A stretch of 64,000 nt of DNA. It comes from Chitinophagaceae bacterium (GTDB taxonomy: Bacteria > Bacteroidota > Bacteroidia > Chitinophagales > Chitinophagaceae). Location of the stretch: the NCBI GenBank assembly GCA_016787065.1, contig JAEUVD010000008.1:62001-126000 (forward strand). Reading direction: 5' to 3'. Under the pieces are notes generated by a model, which was given only the letters and a program-made list of their open reading frames with translations, did not search any database and was not told the origin of the DNA. The translations under genes and the position numbers were made by a program. Shown in pieces: positions 27,242 to 36,734 of this stretch. Position 1 is the first letter of the stretch; each line of letters starts with the position of its first letter.

Positions 27242-30004
27242 ATGAAAGATTTTTCGTTTATCACTAACGCACACCCATCCTTTATCGACCAACTTTATCA
27301 GGATTTTATCAACAATCCGGAAACTGTAGATGCCGAATATCAAAAGTTTTTTCAAGGGTTTGATTACGCCTTGGAAAAAGGAAACACGACACAATTAACT
27401 AGCAATGGTGTTACTTCCACGTCCACCCAAACGGCGGCCGGTACAGATTTATCCAAAGAATTTGGTGTTTACCAACTCATCCGAGCTTATCGTAAACGAG
27501 GGCATTTAGTAAGTAAAACGAACCCCATTCGGGAGCGAAAAGACCGTCATGCCAACCTCGAATTAGTTCATTTTGGCTTGACAGATGCCGATTTGGACAC
27601 CGATTTTCAAGCCGGGAAATTCTTCGGAATGGGTAAAACAAAACTTCGTGATATTGTAAACGATCTAAAGTTAATTTATACGGCATCGGTTGGAATCGAA
27701 TTTACCTATATCAACAACGAAGAAATTTGCAACTGGGTTAAGTCGAACTTTGAACAAACCATGCTTTCTGATTTAAGTTTAGAAAAAAAGAAACGTATTC
27801 TCGAAAAACTAAATCAAGGAGTCATTTTTGAAAAATTTCTGCATACTAAATTCATTGGTCAAAAACGATTTTCATTAGAGGGTGGTGAAAGCACCATCGC
27901 AGGTTTAGATGCTATTATTACCGAAGCAGCAGAGCATGAGGTGAAAGAAGTTGTAATGGGTATGGCACATCGAGGGCGACTCAATGTTTTGGCTAACCTA
28001 TTACAAAAAACATACGAACAAATATTTACTGAATTTGAAGGTAATGCACCCGAAGATTCAACCATGGGCAGTGGCGATGTAAAATATCACCTTGGTTTTC
28101 GCAGTGATGTTACCACACTTTATGGGAAGAAAATTAATATGCAACTTACACCAAACCCTTCTCACCTAGAAGCGGTGAACCCCGTGGTGGAAGGTTTTGC
28201 CCGCGCGAAAGCCGATGCGTTATACAACAGTAATTTCGATCAGATATTACCTATCTTAATTCATGGTGATGCTTCTGTAGCCGGACAAGGTATTGTATAT
28301 GAAATGTTGCAAATGAGCGACCTCCGAGGTTACTATACCGGTGGAACAATTCATTTTGTTATCAATAATCAAATTGGATTTACCACGAATTTTGATGACG
28401 CTCGAAGTGCCGATTATTGCACAAGCGTGGCCAGTATGTTGCAAGCACCCGTGTTTCACGTGAATGGCGACGACCCGGAAGCCGTAGTGAAAGTAGCTGA
28501 ACTGGCATTCAAATTCCGTCAGAAATTTAATCGAGACGTATTTATCGATATGGTTTGCTATCGTAAACATGGGCATAACGAAGGTGATGATCCTAAGTTT
28601 ACACAACCAACTTTATATTCCTTAATTGATAAACATCCTAACCCACGGGAAATTTATTCGCATAAATTAGAACAAAACGGTTCCGTGGATGCTGCTCTTT
28701 CGAAAGAAATGGAAAAGGTTTTTTGGAAAGATTTACAGGATCGCTTAGATGAAGTTAAACAAAAACCATTGCCTTATACACGTCAAGAACCGGAACAAGC
28801 TTGGTTTGATTTAAGAAGGGCCGAGGCATCAGATTTTATTAAGTCGCCGGAAACCAAAGTAAGCTCCGAACTTTTAAAAACAGCCTTCGATGGCTTAATG
28901 CGCCTACCTCAGGATTTTACACCACTGAAAAAAGTGCAGAAGTTATTGGATGAGAAAATAAAATTATTTCAAGAGCAACAACTCATCGATTGGTCGACCG
29001 CCGAACTGTTAGCATATGCTACTATTTTACTGGAAGGTAAAGATGTACGTATGAGCGGACAAGATGTTGAGCGTGGTACCTTCTCGCATCGTCATGCTGT
29101 TCTTTATGACGAGAAAACAAACAATCGCTATAATCGTTTAAACACGATAACGAAAGATCAAGGTGTATTTCGAATTTATAATTCTCTATTAAGTGAATAT
29201 GCCGTTTTAGGATTTGAATATGGTTATGCTCTTGCCAATCCAAACACACTGGTAATTTGGGAAGCGCAATTTGGCGATTTCTCTAATGGAGCTCAAACGA
29301 TTATCGATCAATTCCTTTCAAGTGCTGAAACTAAGTGGGGTAAGATGAATGGTTTGGTGATGCTATTGCCACATGGTTATGAAGGACAAGGGCCAGAGCA
29401 TAGTAGTGCCCGTCTGGAACGATATCTGCAGTTATGCGCTGAAATGAATATGTATATCACGAATTGTACAACGGCATCTAATTTCTTTCATGCGTTACGT
29501 CGACAAGTGAATCTGCCTTTCCGAAAACCAATGATTAATTTTTCTCCGAAAGCTAATCTTCGTTTACCTAAGGCTTATAGTGCCGTTCAAAATTTTCTTG
29601 AAGGTGGTTTCAAAGAATTGATCGACGATGAAACCGTAACCGATAATAAGAAAGTAAAACGGGTTTTATTATGTAGCGGAAAACTCTTCTATGAATTGTT
29701 AGACTATAAAACTACGCATCAACGTGAGGATATTGCCTTGCTTCGATTGGAACAATTGCATCCGTTACCAACACAACAGATTACGGAGTTGTATCAAACA
29801 AAATATCGCGGAGCGCAATGGGTTTGGGTACAGGAAGAACCGGCTAATATGGGTGCTTGTGCCTTCTTGAAAATGAATTTGGAAGATGCCACTATTAAAC
29901 TGGGTTACCTGAGTAGAAGTGCCGGAGCATCTACTGCAACAGGGTATGCAAAAAAGCACAAAGAAGAACAAGAAGCGTTAATAGCTCGCGCTTTTACCTT
30001 ATAA
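27242..30004 (+). CDS. sucA: 2-oxoglutarate dehydrogenase E1 component
   Basis: Thiamine-diphosphate-dependent decarboxylating subunit of the 2-oxoglutarate dehydrogenase complex of the TCA cycle. The product has 920 residues, the usual length. The N-terminal E2-binding helix is NAHPSFIDQLYQDFINNPET. Next come the substrate/cofactor region MGMAHRGRLNVLAN, NPSHLEAVNPVVEG, and the ThDP motif starting GDASVAGQG and running to INNQIGFTT. The C-terminal transketolase-like half has GFEYGYALANPNTLVIWEAQ and LLPHGYEGQGPEHSSARLER. Unusually, no sucB follows: a flippase gene begins two bases after the stop codon. Confidence 0.97.
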   Translation: MKDFSFITNAHPSFIDQLYQDFINNPETVDAEYQKFFQGFDYALEKGNTTQLTSNGVTSTSTQTAAGTDLSKEFGVYQLIRAYRKRGHLVSKTNPIRERKDRHANLELVHFGLTDADLDTDFQAGKFFGMGKTKLRDIVNDLKLIYTASVGIEFTYINNEEICNWVKSNFEQTMLSDLSLEKKKRILEKLNQGVIFEKFLHTKFIGQKRFSLEGGESTIAGLDAIITEAAEHEVKEVVMGMAHRGRLNVLANLLQKTYEQIFTEFEGNAPEDSTMGSGDVKYHLGFRSDVTTLYGKKINMQLTPNPSHLEAVNPVVEGFARAKADALYNSNFDQILPILIHGDASVAGQGIVYEMLQMSDLRGYYTGGTIHFVINNQIGFTTNFDDARSADYCTSVASMLQAPVFHVNGDDPEAVVKVAELAFKFRQKFNRDVFIDMVCYRKHGHNEGDDPKFTQPTLYSLIDKHPNPREIYSHKLEQNGSVDAALSKEMEKVFWKDLQDRLDEVKQKPLPYTRQEPEQAWFDLRRAEASDFIKSPETKVSSELLKTAFDGLMRLPQDFTPLKKVQKLLDEKIKLFQEQQLIDWSTAELLAYATILLEGKDVRMSGQDVERGTFSHRHAVLYDEKTNNRYNRLNTITKDQGVFRIYNSLLSEYAVLGFEYGYALANPNTLVIWEAQFGDFSNGAQTIIDQFLSSAETKWGKMNGLVMLLPHGYEGQGPEHSSARLERYLQLCAEMNMYITNCTTASNFFHALRRQVNLPFRKPMINFSPKANLRLPKAYSAVQNFLEGGFKELIDDETVTDNKKVKRVLLCSGKLFYELLDYKTTHQREDIALLRLEQLHPLPTQQITELYQTKYRGAQWVWVQEEPANMGACAFLKMNLEDATIKLGYLSRSAGASTATGYAKKHKEEQEALIARAFTL

Positions 30005-30005
30005 C

Positions 30006-31277
30006 ATGTGGAGTCGCTTGCACATAACGCGCGATGTTGTAGTGTTATACGCAGCACAAGTAGTGCAAGTTATTATTAGCTTTGTTTCATCGGTCATTTT
30101 AGCGCGTTGGTTAGGTAAAGAGGCTCAAGGCGAAGTTACCTTGTACAATACCGCGTTATCTTTTTTAATCTTAGTTACTACCTTAGGAGTGCCTGCTGCA
30201 CTCGTTTATTTTTTGTCGTCGCATCAACTTCGGAAACAACAGTTTTTTTTTATACTAAGCTTAACCACCACCGTGGCTATGGTTATCGCTATCCTTCTCT
30301 TACTAAACAACTGGTTTGTTTTTCCTGAATTCTTTCCGTCTTTTTTTAATGAACACCCCCTTTGGTTGCTGGTATTGCTTCTTCATAGTTTGATTGCCAT
30401 AACACAACAAATAACGATTGCTATTCTTCAAGTTGAACGACATTTTATCCGTCAATCTATAATTCAGATTCTTGGAAACTCGCTGTATTTAATCACCTTA
30501 TGGGCCCTTTATTTTTCAGATGCTCAACCAATATTTGCGTGGGTAATTGCTGCCATGATAGCGAATATTGTACTGCAACTGCTCATAATGTACAAGCACC
30601 TTTGGAGCAAGCAGCGAGAATATCTTCGCATGGAAAAAATACCTAAGAATAGCTTGAAAATTTTTTTAGGATTTGGCTTGCTTGCTTTTGTTACGAACCT
30701 CATTCAGTTTATGAATTACAAAATGGATGTTTGGTTTCTAAATCACTACTTCAATAATAAAGGTATGATTGGTGTTTATGCGGTAGCAGTTTCGTTAGCG
30801 CAAATGTTTTGGTTATTTCCTCAAGCTATGCAAACGGTTCTATTTCAACGTATTTCCTCAGATACATCACAAAGCGCACAATGGCGTCTTGCGATGAATC
30901 AAGCTAAAACAATTTTCTTATACGTTAGCGTTTTGGCCTTACCGGCATACTTTTTAGCAGAATTTTTTATACCGCTATTTTATGGCGAAGCATACCAAGA
31001 AACTGTTCATTTATTTCAATGGTTACTGGTTGCTGTTCTTCCTTTTTGTTTAACGATGCCTATAAGTGCCTACTTTGCAGGTACCGGAAGAGTTCGTGTT
31101 AATTTGTATTCCGCTATGTTAGGATTCGTGGTTTGCTTTTTGGCTAATTGGTTTTTCATTCCAAAATTACAAACCCTAGGAGCTGTATGGAGTTCTATTT
31201 TATCGTACGGAGCAACTACACTATTTCTTTTAATTATGTTTTATTTCGAACGAAGTAAAACCGAATCACCTAACTGA
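30006..31277 (+). CDS. Oligosaccharide flippase / polysaccharide export membrane protein (MOP superfamily)
   Basis: A 423-residue polytopic inner-membrane protein with about 12 hydrophobic segments. It opens DVVVLYAAQVVQVIISFVSS and VILARWLGKEAQGEVTLYNT, the typical beginning of Wzx-like flippases, with a repeat of the same pattern in the second half (YAVAVSLAQMFWLFPQAMQT, PLFYGEAYQETVHLFQWL). It probably flips lipid-linked glycans. The ATG follows the sucA stop by one base, so the two are probably co-transcribed despite unrelated roles. No glycosyltransferase is adjacent; the main sugar cluster is 22 kb away. Confidence 0.85.
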   Translation: MWSRLHITRDVVVLYAAQVVQVIISFVSSVILARWLGKEAQGEVTLYNTALSFLILVTTLGVPAALVYFLSSHQLRKQQFFFILSLTTTVAMVIAILLLLNNWFVFPEFFPSFFNEHPLWLLVLLLHSLIAITQQITIAILQVERHFIRQSIIQILGNSLYLITLWALYFSDAQPIFAWVIAAMIANIVLQLLIMYKHLWSKQREYLRMEKIPKNSLKIFLGFGLLAFVTNLIQFMNYKMDVWFLNHYFNNKGMIGVYAVAVSLAQMFWLFPQAMQTVLFQRISSDTSQSAQWRLAMNQAKTIFLYVSVLALPAYFLAEFFIPLFYGEAYQETVHLFQWLLVAVLPFCLTMPISAYFAGTGRVRVNLYSAMLGFVVCFLANWFFIPKLQTLGAVWSSILSYGATTLFLLIMFYFERSKTESPN

Positions 31278-31299
31278 TAACTATAATTCGTTCACCACA

Positions 31300-33249
31300 T
31301 CACCGAATCAACACGGTGCGCAATTGCTTGAGTAATTCTAATTCGTTTTTTTTGAGTTCGGTATAAGCTAATTTAAGAATACGATCTTCTTCCAACATTT
31401 CTTCATGATCTGATTTCTCATTCAAGGCAATATCATCAAGCCAAAGCGTTAGTTGTGTTTTAATTTTTCGAAGTATGAAAAACAATACTGTTTTTTCTAC
31501 TTCTTCTACGTACAAACTCTCGCGATCAGGAACCGGAATCGTATGACGCTCTTCCCATTTGTCTACTACATACGGAAAATACAACGCTTCAATAGAATAA
31601 CTTCGAATGGCATTATCTTCATGAGCGGTGAAGATTTTCTCTTCCGGATAAACGAGTGTTTCATCAAGATGATTGAAGTAAGTAGTGTATATTTTTTGCC
31701 AACATGTATTCATGAAATCACCATCAGCAATTTTAACCCGAATATAGTCGGCTACACTTACTTGTTCATCAAACGGACGGTTTCCATATTCAAGTAATAT
31801 TTTAATCAGTGCTTTTTCTTGAGCATAATCTTTTTGTAGTAACGAAGTAACTTCCGACTGATCAGGTATCACTTCCGGTTCCGCTTGTTTGGCTAACGCT
31901 TCGGCTTCTTCTCTCGGAAAGCGATCTTGTTTAACTGCTTTCTCTCTGATCTTTTTATTAACTAAGGAAATTAATCCGGCCTCCTCAATTTGCAATAGCT
32001 GCGAACACCTTCTGATATAATCCTGTTGTTTGGTAAATTCTTCTAGCTTATTAATTTTCGAAAGGGTTTCAGCAATATCGTTTATCAGTTCTGTTTTCTT
32101 AATCGTATCGTTATTGGCTTCCTTTAGGGAAGCTTCTAACTTAAACAGAATAATATCTTTTTTGTTTTCTTGAATGTAATTTTTAAAACCTTCAGCGCCC
32201 ACTTCTTGTACGTAACTATCGGGGTCGTGGTTGTTAGGTAGTAACACAACCTGAACGTTGAGTCCTTGTTCAATAGCCATATCCAATCCTCGTAACGCGG
32301 CTTTAATACCTGCCGCATCGCCATCATACAAAATCACTAAATTTTTTGTGTAGCGCTTAATCAATTTAAGTTGGTCTTCAGTAAGAGAAGTTCCGCTACT
32401 AGCTACAACATGCTCCACGCCATTTTGGTGTAACGAAATAACATCCGTATAGCCTTCCACTAAGAGGCAACTGTTTTCTTTTGTAATCGCGTTTCTTGAA
32501 AAATATATCCCGTAAAGCGTTTTGCTTTTTAAGTAAATTTCGTTTTCCGGTGTGTTGATATACTTCGGCGTTTTGTCAGACGTTTTTAACGTACGTGCTC
32601 CAAAGCCTATTATTTTTCCAGACTGATTATGTATCGGAAAAATTACACGTCCGGAATAAATACTTTGAAGTTGATCATAGCGTTCAGATACTAAACCGGC
32701 TTTGATGAGAATCTCTTTATTATACCCTTTGCTTAATGCTTCGGAGGGTAACGCTAGTTTGTCTTCTAAACAGTATCCAAGTTGAAATTTTTTAATTGTT
32801 TCTTCTCGAAAACCGCGTTGTTTAAAGTACGACATTCCAATGAGTTTGCCTTCCTCGGTTTCAAATAGTTTTTGTGTGAAGTAATTACTTGCATACTGAT
32901 TTACAATACGCAAACTTTCCTCCAATTGCATTTTCTCCCTGGCTTCATTGGATACTTCGGTTTCTTCGACCTCAATATTGTATCGTTTGGCGAGCCAAAC
33001 TATGGTTTCAGGATAGGTTAGTTTCTCATGTTCCTGAACGAAGGTAATTACATTGCCGGCTTTACCGCATCCAAAACATTTGTAAATTCCCTTAGAAGGT
33101 GAAACCGTAAATGAGGGTGTTTTTTCGTGGTGAAACGGACAATTCCCTAAATAATTTACGCCACGTTTTTTTAGTTTAACGAACGAGCCTACCACATCAA
33201 TGATGTCGGCGGTGTCGTTTACTTTCTGAATCGTAGAGCGTGTAATCAC
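31300..33249 (-). CDS. dnaG: DNA primase
   Basis: Makes RNA primers at the replication fork. I chose a GTG start at 33249 (649 aa; V-I-T-R-S-T-I-Q-K-V) because the family begins M-I-x-x-x-T-I. A -7-like TATTTTCG lies five bases upstream, and an upstream TTG would translate through it. The zinc-binding domain CPFHHEKTPSFTVSPSKGIY ... CFGC is at about 30-60. The catalytic core includes GRVIFPIHNQSGKIIGFGAR. The Toprim motifs are LLVEGYTDVISLHQ and LVILYDGDAAGIKAALRGLD. The C-terminal helicase-interaction region is less conserved. Confidence 0.94.
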   Translation of the reverse strand: MITRSTIQKVNDTADIIDVVGSFVKLKKRGVNYLGNCPFHHEKTPSFTVSPSKGIYKCFGCGKAGNVITFVQEHEKLTYPETIVWLAKRYNIEVEETEVSNEAREKMQLEESLRIVNQYASNYFTQKLFETEEGKLIGMSYFKQRGFREETIKKFQLGYCLEDKLALPSEALSKGYNKEILIKAGLVSERYDQLQSIYSGRVIFPIHNQSGKIIGFGARTLKTSDKTPKYINTPENEIYLKSKTLYGIYFSRNAITKENSCLLVEGYTDVISLHQNGVEHVVASSGTSLTEDQLKLIKRYTKNLVILYDGDAAGIKAALRGLDMAIEQGLNVQVVLLPNNHDPDSYVQEVGAEGFKNYIQENKKDIILFKLEASLKEANNDTIKKTELINDIAETLSKINKLEEFTKQQDYIRRCSQLLQIEEAGLISLVNKKIREKAVKQDRFPREEAEALAKQAEPEVIPDQSEVTSLLQKDYAQEKALIKILLEYGNRPFDEQVSVADYIRVKIADGDFMNTCWQKIYTTYFNHLDETLVYPEEKIFTAHEDNAIRSYSIEALYFPYVVDKWEERHTIPVPDRESLYVEEVEKTVLFFILRKIKTQLTLWLDDIALNEKSDHEEMLEEDRILKLAYTELKKNELELLKQLRTVLIR

Positions 33250-33254
33250 AAGTG

Positions 33255-33262
33255 CGAAAATA
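33255..33262 (-). promoter_or_regulatory. -7-like element (TATTTTCG) of dnaG
   Basis: On the minus strand TATTTTCG is followed by CACTT and then the proposed GTG start at 33249, giving an almost leaderless transcript. Confidence 0.5.
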
Positions 33263-33276
33263 AGCTTCGAAAGATG

Positions 33277-33315
33277 AAACAAAAAACAAAAGGCCTCTCC
33301 TTAGCGAGAGACCTT
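33277..33315 (-). terminator. Terminator-like hairpin upstream of dnaG
   Basis: On the minus strand AAGGTCTCTC pairs with GAGAGGCCTT (one mismatch) and is followed by TTTGTTTTTTG. It lies between the orphan sorting-domain fragment and dnaG, so it once ended, or still ends, the transcript of the fragment. Confidence 0.7.
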
Positions 33316-33339
33316 GTTTGGCTATCCCTTTTTGCCGAA

Positions 33340-33582
33340 TTAATTTCTAAGAATTCGCCCTGTGGTTGTTTGGTTGAGGTTGCTGCACCGAATCAGGTAG
33401 ATGCCGCGTGTTAAAGCAGTTAGGTTTATGGTAGTGGATTCAACAATTACTTTTTCAATTTCCAGATGCCCGTCTAGGTTTAGCACTTGAACGGTCGTTG
33501 GGAGGTCTTTCGATAAATGAACAACTAATTTCATACTGTATGAAAAGGGTTTGCGAAAGGTTGAATTTCTATCATCATTCAA
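33340..33582 (-). pseudogene. Orphan T9SS type A sorting-domain remnant
   Basis: Eighty codons ending in a clear sorting-domain tail: MKLVVHLSKDLPTTVQVLNL, then LTALTRGIYLIRCSN and a terminal GRILRN. The usual opening YPNP motif is degraded, there is no signal peptide, and the frame meets a TGA at 33595-33597 just upstream. The only ATG is at codon 17, inside the domain. A bare sorting domain cannot be exported, so this looks like the 3' end of a lost cargo gene that kept its terminator. A very small functional peptide is less likely. Confidence 0.7.
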
Positions 33583-33716
33583 CTTAATATACCATCATTT
33601 GGTTTGAAATACTTGTGCATGGCATATATATGATTTGTGATAAAGCGATGGGCATAGTTCCTAATTCTTTTTTCGATAACAAACTTAACTGTCCTAACTC
33701 AGCACTAAACGAATAC

Positions 33717-33799
33717 TTTGTGAAACCATGTTTTTAATTTGTATAATTCGAATTCTATTATTTTAAGGGTTTCACTAACTGAAATCCGCATTTCACAAA
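33717..33799. repeat. Clustered TTTGTGAAA / TTTCACAAA inverted repeats upstream of the second kinase gene
   Basis: TTTGTGAAACC (33717-33727) is matched by GGTTTCAC (33768-33775) and again by TTTCACAAA (33791-33799). The three related half-sites lie 44-126 bases before the start at 33843. They could be a regulator binding region or simply AT-rich chance. Confidence 0.4.
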
Positions 33800-33842
33800 A
33801 AGCAAGGAGCCTTTACTTATTTTTGAATCAACTTTACCTAGC

Positions 33843-36734
33843 GTGAAACAAATTTTTTCGGTACTACTTCTTCTTTTTTGTTATAAGTTGCTCTGCGCAC
33901 AGCCTATGTGCTATCAGGTCATAACGGAAAAGGAAGGACTTCCGGATGATCAGGTTTATAATGTGTTTCAAGATACCAAAGGATTCATCTGGATTGCAAC
34001 CGATGCAGGCTTATGCAGGTATGATGGCATTCAGTTTAAATCCTATTCCGGACGGAATATGAGCAGTGTAGCCGGAAGTTATATTCGAGAAGATGCGTGG
34101 CACCGAATCTGGTATGCTAATTTTGATGGGTTCCTTTATCATACCCAAGGCGATTCCTTGATACGATGGAGTACAAAGCTGACCGAACAACCGGAGTATT
34201 TTTTATATCAGAAGCAACTCCAATTTGCTCACAAGGGCAATTTACTTACCTATGATTTGGAAAAGGGAACTTGTGTAGCTAAAAATAATGTAGCGCAATC
34301 AGTTTATTTATTTCAGCATGACTCCTTGGTGGAGCTAGGTTTTTTTGAAAAGCAGCATATTGAGCTTCGCACACCGCAAGGGCATGTGCTGTATGAAGGC
34401 AAGGGCGCGAACAAAAATTTATTTCGTGTATTACCTGATGCACATGATTTTCTGAGAATTGAACTTTTGTTCCCGGGTTACCGCATCGTTTCAGCGAATA
34501 CGGGTAACGTTATTTATAGTAATCACGAAGCAATTAGTTTGAATGCCTGCGGAATAAATAAGAATGAAATTTGGGTGGCACATACCCGAGGTTGTCATCT
34601 TATAAATAAAATAACCAGACAAGTTACCTTACTCGCACCGGAACAAATTTGTACTGCTTTTTTAAAAGACCGTCATAAAAATTGTTGGGTAGGTACTAAT
34701 AAAGGACTTTTTCTATACCCTTCAGAAATGCAGGTGGATCGAACTTTACTACCCGGCACGCATTTTAAGTTACAAGGTTTCGACAATAAGATTTACGGAT
34801 ATAATCAAACCGGTCAACTGGTTAGAATTGATACGCAACATTTAGAAGCTAAGTTGCTTTATGAAAACCCTTTTCGACGTCCGTATTATCATTTATTGTT
34901 CAACACAAATAAGGATAGTTCGTTTGAATGGTTTAGGAATCGACAAACAAATTACTTAACTACTATTCAAGATCAACATATTCGAATAGGATTATTTAAT
35001 CCGGGTGTTAAGCGGTTTGCTCGCTTAAGTTCGATGTATTATGTAGTTGCATCCTCTATGCATACCAGCCTCATTCGGAATACAGCACAAAGTAAGCCCG
35101 ACGTTTGGGATTCAATATTTAATAGTTTGAAACGTAAGCCTACCAGCCATGAACCTTTTTCCGATATTTCCGTGCCACTGCAATTTTCGCGTTCCAAATG
35201 GGTGGTTTTTGATAGCACTGTTCAAAAGGCATACTTCGCATCCAGTCAGGGTGTTTCGAAACTAACTCCAAAAGGTATTGTTCCATTAATCTATCGTGGT
35301 GAAGTACTCTTCGCGGATGAAATAATTGCACAGCAAGGTTACACGTTATTATTACTTACCAATGGGTCTTTACTACGTTTGTATCGTAACACCTATCAGG
35401 AGATTCCTTCACCCATTGATATTAGTTTGGGAAAACAAGTTCATCTTCATTGTTTTGATTCGTTAATTTTCATTTTTGATCGAAGTCAGATTTTTGTTTC
35501 TTCTTGGAACGCAGTTAGGGAAGGAAAACCTGTTTGGAAACGTGTTTCTTTTTTTGGTAAAACAGGAAGTTTACAAGATATACTTTTGTTCAAAAACAAT
35601 CTGTATGTTAGCAGTGAACATGAAGTCATTCGATTTCCATTTTTGAACGAGGCTATAACACCCAAAGAGATTTTTTACCTAGATGGCATTCAAGGTAGGT
35701 TGGAGGGAAGGTCTTATTCCATTGCTGAACATGAATTCAAACAAGGGGATATCCGTATTCATTTCAACATACTCGACTTCTATCACCAACTTCCTGAATT
35801 AAGTTATCGTGTTAATCAACAAGAATGGCGCGCTATACCTTCTACCCAACGCATGCTCGAATTTGCATCGCTTTCACCCGGTAATTATCGTATTCAATTT
35901 AAGGTTAATGGCGTATTACAACAAGCTATAGCTTCTTTCATAATACGCAGGCCTTGGTATGCACAATTCTGGTTTTATGGATTATTCATTGTGTTACTGT
36001 TTGCCTTGGTTTACTTATGGTACACCATTCGATTGAACCGACAACAAAAAGAGAATTCATTGCTGCTCGAGAAAAGCAGATTAGAGAAAGATTTACGCCA
36101 GTCTATGTTAAGCAGTATCAAATCGCAAATGAATCCACATTTTTTATTTAATGCCTTGAACACAATTCAGTCGTACATCATAACAGAAGATAAGGATAAC
36201 GCCTCTGGTTATCTGGCTAAATTTTCGCGACTAACCCGAAAAATTCTGGATATGAGTGAACGAGATACGATAAGACTTCAAGAAGAAATTGAGGCACTCG
36301 TTTTGTATATCGACTTAGAGAAAATGCGGTTTAACGATTTGAATTATTCCATTCGTATTGCTCCTGATGTGCATACAGAACAAGTGCATATACCTTCCAT
36401 GATTATTCAACCTTATGTTGAAAATGCGATTAAACATGGTTTACTTCACAAGACCGGAGATAAACAAGTAGATCTTTCCTTTTTTATTAAGAATGACATG
36501 CTTTGTATTCTTATCACAGATAATGGTATCGGAAGAAAGCGAAGTGAAGTGATTAATAAGCAACGAAAAGAAAGCCATCGATCCTTCGCAATGCAAGCGA
36601 ATAAAAAACGAATTGAATTACTGAATGAAGAAAGGAAAAATATTACGGTTCAATTCGAAGATTTGTATGATGAATTGGAGAATGCTACCGGAACAAAAGT
36701 CTTAATTTCTGTACCCATTAAAAACCAACTATGA
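33843..36734 (+). CDS. LytS-type histidine kinase with two-component-regulator propeller and Y_Y_Y domain
   Basis: The product has 963 residues. The start is a GTG at 33843, directly opening the signal peptide (KQIFSVLLLLFCYKLLCAQ). Residues about 25-640 are a periplasmic beta-propeller of the Reg_prop type (TEKEGLPDDQVYNVFQDTKG, FIWIATDAGLCRYDG, NCWVGTNKGLFLYP). Residues about 640-705 are a Y_Y_Y domain (LSYRVNQQEWRAIP, LSPGNYRIQFKVNG). One membrane helix (FWFYGLFIVLLFALVYLWYT, about 709-729) follows, then a coiled coil. The His box is SQMNPHFLFNALNTIQSY, the N box QPYVENAIKHGLL and the G box DNGIGRKRS. Unlike SusR-like hybrids it has no fused receiver; the partner regulator overlaps its stop. 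The ligand is unknown. Confidence 0.92.
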   Translation: MKQIFSVLLLLFCYKLLCAQPMCYQVITEKEGLPDDQVYNVFQDTKGFIWIATDAGLCRYDGIQFKSYSGRNMSSVAGSYIREDAWHRIWYANFDGFLYHTQGDSLIRWSTKLTEQPEYFLYQKQLQFAHKGNLLTYDLEKGTCVAKNNVAQSVYLFQHDSLVELGFFEKQHIELRTPQGHVLYEGKGANKNLFRVLPDAHDFLRIELLFPGYRIVSANTGNVIYSNHEAISLNACGINKNEIWVAHTRGCHLINKITRQVTLLAPEQICTAFLKDRHKNCWVGTNKGLFLYPSEMQVDRTLLPGTHFKLQGFDNKIYGYNQTGQLVRIDTQHLEAKLLYENPFRRPYYHLLFNTNKDSSFEWFRNRQTNYLTTIQDQHIRIGLFNPGVKRFARLSSMYYVVASSMHTSLIRNTAQSKPDVWDSIFNSLKRKPTSHEPFSDISVPLQFSRSKWVVFDSTVQKAYFASSQGVSKLTPKGIVPLIYRGEVLFADEIIAQQGYTLLLLTNGSLLRLYRNTYQEIPSPIDISLGKQVHLHCFDSLIFIFDRSQIFVSSWNAVREGKPVWKRVSFFGKTGSLQDILLFKNNLYVSSEHEVIRFPFLNEAITPKEIFYLDGIQGRLEGRSYSIAEHEFKQGDIRIHFNILDFYHQLPELSYRVNQQEWRAIPSTQRMLEFASLSPGNYRIQFKVNGVLQQAIASFIIRRPWYAQFWFYGLFIVLLFALVYLWYTIRLNRQQKENSLLLEKSRLEKDLRQSMLSSIKSQMNPHFLFNALNTIQSYIITEDKDNASGYLAKFSRLTRKILDMSERDTIRLQEEIEALVLYIDLEKMRFNDLNYSIRIAPDVHTEQVHIPSMIIQPYVENAIKHGLLHKTGDKQVDLSFFIKNDMLCILITDNGIGRKRSEVINKQRKESHRSFAMQANKKRIELLNEERKNITVQFEDLYDELENATGTKVLISVPIKNQL

